A DNA stretch of 30,358 bases from CAYXUW01 sp964468375 (lineage in GTDB: Bacteria; Planctomycetota; Phycisphaerae; Sedimentisphaerales; Anaerobacaceae). The stretch's first letter is position 1; every line of letters begins with the position of its first letter. The stretch covers positions 1 through 30,358 of the forward strand of contig CAYXUW010000005.1 in the NCBI GenBank assembly GCA_964468375.1, in the 5' to 3' direction. Positions 24,401 to 30,358 of this stretch are shown piece after piece. The notes under the pieces are model-generated. The model saw only the letters and a list, made by a program, of their open reading frames with translations, ran no database searches and was not told where the DNA came from. The translations under genes and the position numbers were made by a program.

Positions 24401-27355
24401 TATGACCTTGCCATTTCTGCAAAACAGGAGTATGAACAGGGCAATATCGCCTCGGCAGGTTCAAAACTTGACAGCGCCTTGGATAAGTATAAAAAGTTTA
24501 TGCATAGCAAGCTTAAGGATGCGATAAAGCAGTGTACCTCTCTTTCGGCTTTACCTTCTGCTCCAACGGAGACTATAGAAAACTGCAAAAGCGGATTCGA
24601 GAAGCTTCTGAACTCTATGGATGAGCCGGCCTGGTCTCCGGAAGATTTCGCCGATGATTACGCCAGCTATGCAAAAACAATAGAAGACGAGAAAAATGCC
24701 CTGCGGCAAAGATGGATTCAGCAGGCAGGCTCCTTGAAGGAAAAAATCAGTAATAAAAGCAACAGAGCCGGGCAGGAAAAGTATTTCTGGGAATCCCGGC
24801 TAATAAGCAAATACGTATCATACGCCCAAAAATACGACACCGATGAAATCGACAAAAGCATTAACAATTTCAAATACGTCGACGACCTCGGCAGAGTCTC
24901 CGAAATCATAATACGAATGGAGAGATTAAATTCCCGCCTTGACCGGATGCTCGAACGCAAAGAGAAACTGGATGAACTGGCAAGAAAAATAGATAGAGCC
25001 CTCAGGTTCTGCGAAGGATATAAACCAACCACGCCGCAGGAGGCGGAGCAATACGCACAATGGACTGAAGAGCTGAAACTGTTAAGGTCCGACCTTTCTG
25101 CAAAAACAGATGGTGCGTATTTGATAGACCTGCCCGAACAAACTTTCACTGTCAAATACAGGGCTATAGAATCGGCCTTTTTAGAAATTAACGCACAGCT
25201 GCCCTACCACAGCGCCACCGTCATCGAGCTTATAAATCAAACGCGTTCTCTGGAGGAAAATGCCGACTACCTGACCAAATGCCGGGAAATCTGGGCTGAT
25301 ATTCTCGGTCGATTAGACATACCTTCACTTAAAGAAGATTACAGCCAAACGCGCAAATATCTTGAGAGCATCGAAGAAGAGGTTGACGAATGGGAACCCG
25401 AAAAATTCAACGAGCAAATGCAGACCAGATGCCAGGTCTTCTCCGACGCCGTCGAACAGCAGGACAAAGCGGCAAAAGTTATCGTTACATCTATTCTCGA
25501 TAAGAAGTCCGGACTTATCAATGATATAACATCACTCAGGCAAAAGATAAACAATGTGTTAAGCGATGAAGATATTCGCGAACTCGATAAGATTGCCGCG
25601 GACGCAACAGAAGAACCGCTCGTCACGTTCAGACAACTGCCGAAGCTGATTAGCGATACTGAGAACAAGCTTTCTAACATCGTTCTGGACAACACCGAGC
25701 TTCCGAAAGCAGCCGGACTCGGTGATTTCGAAGTCAGCGTATGGTTCAACAGTTTCGATGCAAGAAATAACAAACTTAACACGAGGATTTCACAGCTTAA
25801 ATCCATTGAAGATGCTGCCTCGGCCTTTGAAGAAACAGAGCGGCTCATAACTAATCAGTCACAAATAGAAATCGACTATTACACAGCTTTGAGAGACAGC
25901 ACTCTTAACGTAATCGATTATTCCGATGTCAGCGCCACTATAGATGCCGCTGAAAATGACAGTGCCGTCGTTAAAATGTGCCAATTCCTTCAGGCTTTGG
26001 AAAATGATAACTTGCCCAGCTTGGACAAGCTAAAGACATCCCTCGCTAAAATCAACCAGTCTATGTCAGGTCTGAAAACTTTTAAAGTCTCTGCCCTGAC
26101 TGAAGTCAAAAGTTTTAATCATCAGCGCCGCCAGTTGCTCGAACAAATATCGCAGCTAAGACAGGATACGGCACAGTTAGATAGAACAAACCTCGAAAAC
26201 ACCTGCAAACAAAGCGTATCTCAAACGGTAAATGAGCTTTCAAATCTTATCCGAAGCCCCAACAAAGCCGACAGACTCACCGCACTGACCTCAACATTGT
26301 GGACGTTTTACCCCCAATACAGCAGCTGGAGCCAATGGGGCGATTTCGTTGGCTTCTTCCATATTACTATTTCAGGCAGAGACATTTCACTAACCGAATC
26401 CGAACATCTAAAACCTGTAACCTCAACAGGTGATTTCCTCGACCTTTCTAAAATCGCGAATAATCCGGCCCAGGCCTTCTATACCGATAACAGCAATTTC
26501 GCCAACTTCGGTTGGCCTCGTTACATTACCCACCAAAACGATCCCACTATTGTCCTTGTTTTTGTCCCCGGCTCTTCATCCGGTGATGTCGAACCTTTCT
26601 ATATGGCCGTTCGAGAAATAAGCAACGCCCAGTACAAACTATTTATGGAAGCCACCGCCGCAGAACCGACAACAGATCTTTCCGGATGGTCCTACTTTGG
26701 CGACCAGAACAAAAATCTCCTCATCGGCCAGTCCCAGGGTCAGTTCCCTCCCTCCAGAATTACCTGGGATAAATCCGCAGGCTCTTTCATCCTTGACGAA
26801 ACCTTCAAAGATGCCCCCGTCACTTGGGTCACCAGCTTCGGCAGTCAGGCCTATGCCGAATGGCTCGGAGCCCGACTGCCCACAGTCACGCAGCATAGTT
26901 ACGCCGCCTATGCAGGAACCGGCAGCAAATACCCCTGGGGTAATGACCTGTCGAATATCGCCTCCTTCGCGCATGTAAGGTCCTCCGCTTGGCAAAACGC
27001 CGCACGACAATACAATCTCAAAAGAGATGACCCTGTTGAGATTGCCTATCCTCCTGTCGGCGCCGTAAGAGACTTTGTAAGAGGAAAGGCACTTGACCCC
27101 GATGGTATCGTCCATACAGGAAATAACAATGAACCTGTTTGGCCTTATTTCACTCAGGATAAACAGCCCAACATTTGGGGCCTGTATGATACGATTGGAA
27201 ACGTCTGGGAATGGTGCGGCCGGGACAACGCCGCCCCTGTGATTTGTGGCGGCTCGTGCCTCAGTCCCCCGAAATACATCGAGCCCGCTACCCAACTCGA
27301 TTTCGAAGGCCAGGCCTGTGACGTCGGCTTCCGAATCGCAATCCCCGCCAGATAA
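21494..27355 (+). CDS. Giant Ser/Thr protein kinase with tandem kinase domains and C-terminal FGE-like domain
   Basis: A 1953-residue protein; ATG 21494 is preferred over the upstream TTG at 21443, with ATG 21500 also possible. Kinase-fold domain 1 (about 12-275) keeps a lysine (Lys43) but has HRN (139-141) for HRD and EFG (159-161) for DFG, so activity is doubtful. After a Pro-rich linker, domain 2 (about 348-618) is canonical: 'IGEGGQAIVYKAF', Lys377, HRD 479-481, DFG 512-514, APE 538-540. One membrane helix lies at about 626-645. Next come about 1000 residues of charged, predicted helical/coiled-coil sequence, and a C-terminal FGE-sulfatase/C-type-lectin-like domain (about 1683-1953). This has 'SYAAYAGTGSKYPWGND', GNVWEW near 1901 and 'CDVGFRIAIPAR'. 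The HRD kinase should signal from inside and the FGE-like part should lie outside. The usual 'RGGSW' reads 'CGGSC', so catalysis is unlikely. Confidence 0.92.
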   Translation: MTMPDEMFETPEGYEILKTVEVTAQMGEYIARHKADQALVRLKVFNFTDTSTATTRRHLREYLRCHITFMEELELPGILRAFDYSDAKKTFWIATQPAEVEKLSQKFDLLTSHPIQSRMELVNQFLLTLHRIHKSNVVHRNLSSEGVFLTPDNQIFIGEFGFASFLNEQPTTYQATTYVATIGYLPPEVRNAATFTCDVSCDIFSAGLLAFEILTASPIPKNEPDKVLEILRTRLKKYVDEGIINAGISEAILKATDPMPDRRFSSADDFAKALKKPLPAEISPDGPTQFDRTLTIETAKPLAPSETIPVQSQAEVASQIPKQPSVPAKTPEKITPLDPEHEVWNNRYEILSKIGEGGQAIVYKAFDHLTNEEIAIKTMWSRHRGDRAAINRLKQGAMVARSLSHRYIIRTYGVEQRIDADGPGRFVFTCMELIKSRLELSDVIESRRASGKKFRVAESLHIVGQLLEALAYAHEHTIHRDIKPGNIMLVPRDEQKEIDTSDLTKFNIRLIDFGIAKVLSQKNIDVTGKGFRSAHYGAPELADLKTVVDARADIFSAGVILYQMLTMNIPRKGSPPANKVNKEVPSALAAVIDRAINADREKRFKTVAEFVKELNRAVSKFNWVRKAAKIAAVLIAGVSITATAKYFLPEPDEVYLQQSVDTLQARNPDREIASLADGAVVTYADIAGYDSYDGLRRTALENLKILESAGHDKFKRNFPAWKNQENVWLEVAPAVEKINSIARNQKEYDVHKDSVIADYLTKLEPSSVIVTEARDRTKKAEVSLKKRPLFLKELDICADAYDISAKVYTNIDTLARGSETLETAEQINNKLIDVEKLRNSFMLTRDALEDIEPLKKYDFYPRSEICFGQANEHYKSYSLENAGKYFTLLNQICGTMAYVRGDVDFSRSDMGLISSRLMELCSEDIGTFEDYPEWQQRLEQVYRKKDVLNKYSLIRNLLLKSPGEIPSAAYDLAISAKQEYEQGNIASAGSKLDSALDKYKKFMHSKLKDAIKQCTSLSALPSAPTETIENCKSGFEKLLNSMDEPAWSPEDFADDYASYAKTIEDEKNALRQRWIQQAGSLKEKISNKSNRAGQEKYFWESRLISKYVSYAQKYDTDEIDKSINNFKYVDDLGRVSEIIIRMERLNSRLDRMLERKEKLDELARKIDRALRFCEGYKPTTPQEAEQYAQWTEELKLLRSDLSAKTDGAYLIDLPEQTFTVKYRAIESAFLEINAQLPYHSATVIELINQTRSLEENADYLTKCREIWADILGRLDIPSLKEDYSQTRKYLESIEEEVDEWEPEKFNEQMQTRCQVFSDAVEQQDKAAKVIVTSILDKKSGLINDITSLRQKINNVLSDEDIRELDKIAADATEEPLVTFRQLPKLISDTENKLSNIVLDNTELPKAAGLGDFEVSVWFNSFDARNNKLNTRISQLKSIEDAASAFEETERLITNQSQIEIDYYTALRDSTLNVIDYSDVSATIDAAENDSAVVKMCQFLQALENDNLPSLDKLKTSLAKINQSMSGLKTFKVSALTEVKSFNHQRRQLLEQISQLRQDTAQLDRTNLENTCKQSVSQTVNELSNLIRSPNKADRLTALTSTLWTFYPQYSSWSQWGDFVGFFHITISGRDISLTESEHLKPVTSTGDFLDLSKIANNPAQAFYTDNSNFANFGWPRYITHQNDPTIVLVFVPGSSSGDVEPFYMAVREISNAQYKLFMEATAAEPTTDLSGWSYFGDQNKNLLIGQSQGQFPPSRITWDKSAGSFILDETFKDAPVTWVTSFGSQAYAEWLGARLPTVTQHSYAAYAGTGSKYPWGNDLSNIASFAHVRSSAWQNAARQYNLKRDDPVEIAYPPVGAVRDFVRGKALDPDGIVHTGNNNEPVWPYFTQDKQPNIWGLYDTIGNVWEWCGRDNAAPVICGGSCLSPPKYIEPATQLDFEGQACDVGFRIAIPAR

Positions 27356-27360
27356 CACCC

Positions 27361-27395
27361 GGCCGAAATGAGTTACAGCGCTCCGGCTTTTTCTT
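27361..27395 (+). terminator. Weak terminator candidate after the giant kinase
   Basis: GGCCG (27361-27365) can pair with CGGCT (27384-27388), with one G-T, around an 18-base loop that includes the palindrome AGCGCT. A T-rich run (27388-27397) follows. The stem is short, so confidence is low; it sits in the 52-base gap between convergent genes, where a terminator is expected. Confidence 0.35.
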
Positions 27396-27407
27396 TTTGC
27401 AGCGGAA

Positions 27408-28832
27408 TCAATTTTTCTGTGCTTTCTTAACTTTATTCAGGTCCTTGTATTCAGATCGCGCCTTGTAAAAAGGGTCGCGCGTATAGCAGCCGGAGACAAT
27501 GCCGTTGCGCGGCGCGGTGCTGCAGTCGCTGTCAGTTATGCAGATGTGTTTTTTGTCAACGGGCCTTCCGTTCAGAATATCGGCAACAATGTCGGGGTAA
27601 GCGAGCATCATCCTCCCCAGGCCCACGGAATCCGCCATAACGGAGGTTATGACGGCCTGGGCGACATTCGGCAGCCACTGCTGCAGGTAGGTATATGCCG
27701 AGCCGACGAAAATCATATCCGGTCTTTTTTTCTTCAGCTCGGCCGTCGCATTTATCATACGGGCAACTCCAATGAGCGGGTCTTCCGGAGGCAGGTAACC
27801 GTTAAGAGACGAGGACATCGCCGGTCTGATAACATGCGGATTGTAATAAGGCGAGCCCCCTGTCGCGCAGATTAGTTTTATACCCATATCAGCGAGCAGG
27901 TCGAGCAGCTTTACAGGTTCGGTCAGGTCGATTTTCAGTCCTGTGTTGTCTGTCCCGAAAGCGAACGGGTAGTCATCGGATATTTTATTAGGTTCACCGA
28001 CATCATTTTGCCCTTTTCTAAACGGAGGAAAATCAAAAATGCTTAATCGAACGCCGATTTTCAATTTTGGTGTATTTGCTTTGATGCCTGAGATTATTTC
28101 GGTCAGGAACCGGGTACGATTTTCGAAACTGCCGCCGTAAGGACCGGGGCGCATATGGGCCGAGAGAAATTCATGGCCGAGATAGCCGTGACAGTGCTTG
28201 ATATCGACGAAGTCGAAGCCGGCTTTTTCGGCCAATTCCGCCGCGTCGATGGTTTGCTGAATTATTCGTCTAATCTCATCGTCGGTAAGAGACGGATAAT
28301 CCTTTTCGACGCCTAATTGCGGGTCAAGGACGGGGTGATTATAAACGATTTTGGGCCTGGGGTATGCGAATCGGCCGGAGTGAGTCAATTGCAACCCGAT
28401 AAGCAAGTCATCGTTTCTGTCGAAATGTTTCAGGTGTGTATCGGCAAGTGACTGCCGCATCTCGGCGATATCGGCGAGGGTGTGCTCGTTGAGCAACAGC
28501 TGTCTGGAGCTGCCTTTTCCTTCGTCGCAGACTGCGCACGCCTCCCCACCCCATATCAGCTTTGCGCCGCTTAATCCGAACCTCTGCCATCTTCTTTTTG
28601 TCAGCTCACTGGGCCTTCCATCTTCAAGGCAGTCCCAACCTTCCATAGGCAATGCGCAAAAACGGTTGCCAATTCTTTTATCTTCGAACAGTAGTGGCTG
28701 ATTCAGCGGCGCATCGGGACCGGATTGAACAGTTTCGTCGAACGGCAGAGAGATGTTATGCTGCTTTAGATATGCCTTGAAGTCGGAGACCGTTTTTAAT
28801 GACGGTATTTTTCGGTAAGCTACCGGAGCCAT
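27408..28832 (-). CDS. NADH:flavin oxidoreductase, Old Yellow Enzyme family
   Basis: A 474-residue FMN-dependent TIM-barrel oxidoreductase. Core motifs are 'NRFCALPMEGWDC' (about 56-68), the flavin-contacting LTHSGR (149-154), 'AGFDFVDIKHCHGYLGHEFL' (about 202-221) and 'RTRFLTEIISGIK', all in the order of the 2,4-dienoyl-CoA reductase-like OYE branch. The C-terminal half keeps the barrel end 'FVGSAYTYLQQWL'. The tail has cysteines ('ITDSDCSTAPRNGIVSGCY') but not the full Fe-S plus FAD domain of long 2,4-dienoyl-CoA reductases. It overlaps the upstream aldolase-like gene by 13 bases, so the two form one operon. The substrate is unknown; an alpha,beta-unsaturated carbonyl compound is usual for the family. 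Confidence 0.9.
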   Translation of the reverse strand: MAPVAYRKIPSLKTVSDFKAYLKQHNISLPFDETVQSGPDAPLNQPLLFEDKRIGNRFCALPMEGWDCLEDGRPSELTKRRWQRFGLSGAKLIWGGEACAVCDEGKGSSRQLLLNEHTLADIAEMRQSLADTHLKHFDRNDDLLIGLQLTHSGRFAYPRPKIVYNHPVLDPQLGVEKDYPSLTDDEIRRIIQQTIDAAELAEKAGFDFVDIKHCHGYLGHEFLSAHMRPGPYGGSFENRTRFLTEIISGIKANTPKLKIGVRLSIFDFPPFRKGQNDVGEPNKISDDYPFAFGTDNTGLKIDLTEPVKLLDLLADMGIKLICATGGSPYYNPHVIRPAMSSSLNGYLPPEDPLIGVARMINATAELKKKRPDMIFVGSAYTYLQQWLPNVAQAVITSVMADSVGLGRMMLAYPDIVADILNGRPVDKKHICITDSDCSTAPRNGIVSGCYTRDPFYKARSEYKDLNKVKKAQKN

Positions 28833-29776
28833 TTGTCCAATCGCTCCAGAATGTCTTTTAGTATCGGGATATCCGAATCCGGCCGGTGTGGAATGTCAGG
28901 TGCCAGCGCATCGGACTTTAGCTGGCCTCGCAACTTTAGGAACTGTGCCGCACTGTGTTTGTATGCGGGCACTGGCGCTCGGAACGCGAAGAACCCGAGG
29001 AACTGCAGCAGGTCGTTCAGTTCGTAAAAACGCGGGTCGCCCTGCTGCCAGAAGCTGTCGCGCAGTGCAAAGGCATCGGGCGCGAATGTGCTAAGGCCGA
29101 GCAGATAGTCGCTGCCGTAGATTACCATATCGATGGCGAGGTCGTTTCCGGTAAGGACCATAAAATCAGGCCTCTGTTTGTTGCGCAACTGCAGCCGTTG
29201 CCATTCCAGCCGACGGTTAAGCGAGGAATGTTTTGCCCCGATACATTCTTTGATTTCCATTATCCCGGCGTAGGTTTGCAGGTCGTATATCTTTCCGAAC
29301 GGGGCGAACATAGAGCCCAGCTCGAAGGCAATAAATTTGCCGCAGGATTTTACAAGCTCGCTATAGGAGGCGACAATTTTATCTTCGCTTTGATTAGTTA
29401 AGCCGAAAGATTGAAGTATTACCGGCGTGGCGTTATGCATCTGAATCAGGTTTAGTTCACGAAGATACGCATCGGCGTTCCATTTGTCGCCGGGTTTGTC
29501 GGATATGTATGCTCCTGCGACGAAGCTTTTCCCGCCCAGAACATTCTTCGTGCGCTCCAGAACTTCCTCGCGGGTTTTGCTGTCCAAAAGGTGCACCGAG
29601 CCAGTGTCCATATTGACAGCTGGTATAAGACCTGCTCCGGCGGTTCTGAGCACGTGGGATTCGAAACCGTCCCAGTCCGCGGCCCCGTCCTCCATAAGCG
29701 GCAGCAGAATTGCCGACATCGCCGTTATCTTGCGATTTGGAACAATCGCGGGCACTGTATCTTGCTTATCAGTCAT
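28820..29776 (-). CDS. Dihydrodipicolinate synthase/N-acetylneuraminate lyase family protein
   Basis: A 318-residue class I aldolase-type TIM barrel. The 'PAVNMDTGSVHLLDSKTREE' segment (about 52-71) corresponds to the GTTGE loop of DapA/NanA. The Schiff-base lysine is probably Lys176 in 'IMEIKECIGAKHSSL'. The YNxP motif that supplies the catalytic tyrosine in DapA reads 'FELGSMFAP' (151-159), so it is not a standard dihydrodipicolinate synthase. The ATG at 29776 has CCAGGAG five to six bases upstream. It is the first gene of the operon with the flavin oxidoreductase, which suggests catabolism of a sugar acid or keto acid. The exact substrate is not readable. Confidence 0.88.
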   Translation of the reverse strand: MTDKQDTVPAIVPNRKITAMSAILLPLMEDGAADWDGFESHVLRTAGAGLIPAVNMDTGSVHLLDSKTREEVLERTKNVLGGKSFVAGAYISDKPGDKWNADAYLRELNLIQMHNATPVILQSFGLTNQSEDKIVASYSELVKSCGKFIAFELGSMFAPFGKIYDLQTYAGIMEIKECIGAKHSSLNRRLEWQRLQLRNKQRPDFMVLTGNDLAIDMVIYGSDYLLGLSTFAPDAFALRDSFWQQGDPRFYELNDLLQFLGFFAFRAPVPAYKHSAAQFLKLRGQLKSDALAPDIPHRPDSDIPILKDILERLDKWLR

Positions 29777-29798
29777 ATAAACTCCTGGTACTTTTTAT

Positions 29799-29828
29799 AT
29801 CATATTATCCGCCGGAAAAAAACCTCAA
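29799..29828 (-). promoter_or_regulatory. Candidate promoter of the aldolase/oxidoreductase operon
   Basis: On the - strand, TTGAGG (29828-29823), an 18-base spacer and TATGAT (29804-29799) match consensus at 4/6 and 5/6. The start site would be close to the ribosome-binding site, leaving a short leader of about 15 bases. Confidence 0.4.
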
Positions 29829-29942
29829 ATCTGTATAGGAAATGCGAATTAGGTCGGTCTTTTTTGTTTTTAGTTACTACTCGTTTTTGTTAGAATCTGC
29901 CCTTGCAAAGTCCACCAAGATTATTTTTTTAGAGAGGTAACG

Positions 29943-30358
29943 ATGAAAGACAATAAATCGAACTGTCCCGGCAAGGCGAAATATCTGGCCGGCAAAAGAA
30001 TCCTCCCCCAACCGATTGGCAGGGACACCGACATAGTCCGGCTCATAGACAATCTCGATGCCTATAACGGCGGAAGATTGCGGGCCGCCTGCCACCTGAT
30101 GCGGGATAGGTATTCTAAAGAAGATGTTACCATCGGCTTAAGCCTCGCCGGCGCATTGACCCCTGCCGGGCTGGGGCCTTCGACGATAATTCCGCTTATG
30201 AATCACGGCTTCGTCGATTGGATAGTCGCTACCGGCGCGAATATGTATCACGATATGCATTACGCCTTCAACCTGCCGATGTTCCGCGGAAGCCATAACG
30301 TTGACGATGCCGACCTCCGCGCAAAAGGCGTAACTCGAATCTACGACATCCTCTTCGA
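29943..30358 (+). CDS. Deoxyhypusine synthase family protein (3'-truncated)
   Basis: The first 138 codons of a gene that runs off the right edge, starting at ATG 29943 with AGAGG five bases upstream. The reading gives an N-terminus with a cysteine and basic residues, then 'VRLIDNLDAYNGGRLRAACH' and 'TIGLSLAGALTPAGLGPSTI'. It continues 'IPLMNHGFVDWIVATGANMY' followed by 'HDMHYAFNLPMFRGSHNVDD', the NAD-binding core of deoxyhypusine synthase-like proteins. Eukaryotic and archaeal members modify eIF5A. Bacteria lack that pathway, and bacterial relatives act on polyamines (for example homospermidine synthase-type) or have unknown roles. It is divergent from the aldolase operon with 166 bases between. 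The active-site lysine lies beyond the window. Confidence 0.9.
   Translation, partial: MKDNKSNCPGKAKYLAGKRILPQPIGRDTDIVRLIDNLDAYNGGRLRAACHLMRDRYSKEDVTIGLSLAGALTPAGLGPSTIIPLMNHGFVDWIVATGANMYHDMHYAFNLPMFRGSHNVDDADLRAKGVTRIYDILF

Noticed and set aside
25339..25848. Long - strand open frame under the giant kinase stalk
   Set aside because: Ser/Leu-rich translation opposite a continuous coding frame; it has no ribosome-binding site or family features.
26547..27355. FGE-like C-terminal domain as a diversity-generating retroelement target
   Set aside because: Such targets carry this fold, but no reverse transcriptase or template repeat is visible in the window, and no near-duplicate of the 3' end was noticed.
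26547..27355. Active formylglycine-generating enzyme (sulfatase maturation)
   Set aside because: The typical terminal cysteine/arginine active-site motif is absent and no sulfatase gene is nearby.
28820..29776. True dihydrodipicolinate synthase (dapA)
   Set aside because: The YNxP tyrosine motif is missing and the neighbour is a flavin oxidoreductase rather than lysine biosynthesis.
1..30358. CRISPR array, insertion sequence, prophage or integrative element
   Set aside because: No regularly spaced repeats, transposase, integrase, terminal inverted repeats or attachment-site duplications were found; the tRNA has no integrase beside it.

Overview
The window looks like a chromosomal segment of a diderm (Gram-negative-type) bacterium. 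The best guess is a Planctomycetota lineage of the Phycisphaerae/Sedimentisphaerales kind. The guess rests on a very large Ser/Thr kinase fused to a formylglycine-generating-enzyme-like domain, many STAS/FHA/SpoIIE-type regulators, a bacterial deoxyhypusine-synthase-like gene and moderate GC. An outer membrane is implied by MlaFED lipid-transport genes and by a two-partner-secretion pair. The taxonomic call is inference; no rRNA is present.

Region 1 (1-5071, + strand) is the 3' part of a five-gene peptide/nickel-type ABC importer operon: solute-binding protein (cut by the window edge), two permeases and two ATPases, joined by ATGA stop/start overlaps. Region 2 (5081-6245, +) has a free STAS protein, a tandem ACT-domain protein, and tRNA-Asp(GTC) with a near-consensus promoter and an intrinsic terminator.

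Region 3 (6371-14501, - strand) is a nine-gene regulatory and transport cluster. In transcription order it holds an FHA histidine kinase, a lone receiver protein, a small HEAT-repeat lipoprotein, an RsbW-type ATPase, an RsbV-type STAS protein, MlaE, MlaF, MlaD and an FHA-SpoIIE phosphatase. The first and last genes share a homologous FHA plus sensor half but have different outputs. The layout suggests a complete partner-switching module (phosphatase, antagonist, kinase) built around an MCE/Mla lipid transporter. This is the most interesting system in the window.

Region 4 (14583-20080, +) is a two-partner-secretion locus: a TpsB/FhaC-like outer-membrane transporter and a filamentous-haemagglutinin-like exoprotein with an unusual helical C-terminus. 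Region 5 (20090-27355) holds two membrane kinase-fold proteins transcribed divergently. One (- strand) is a pseudokinase lacking the catalytic motifs. The other (+ strand) is a 1953-residue protein with an altered kinase domain, a canonical kinase domain, one membrane segment, about 1000 residues of predicted helical extracytoplasmic region, and a C-terminal FGE/C-type-lectin-fold domain.

Region 6 (27408-30358) has a dihydrodipicolinate-synthase-like aldolase and an Old Yellow Enzyme-type oxidoreductase in a two-gene - strand operon. A deoxyhypusine-synthase-family gene runs divergently off the right edge. No insertion sequence, phage gene, CRISPR array or rRNA was seen.
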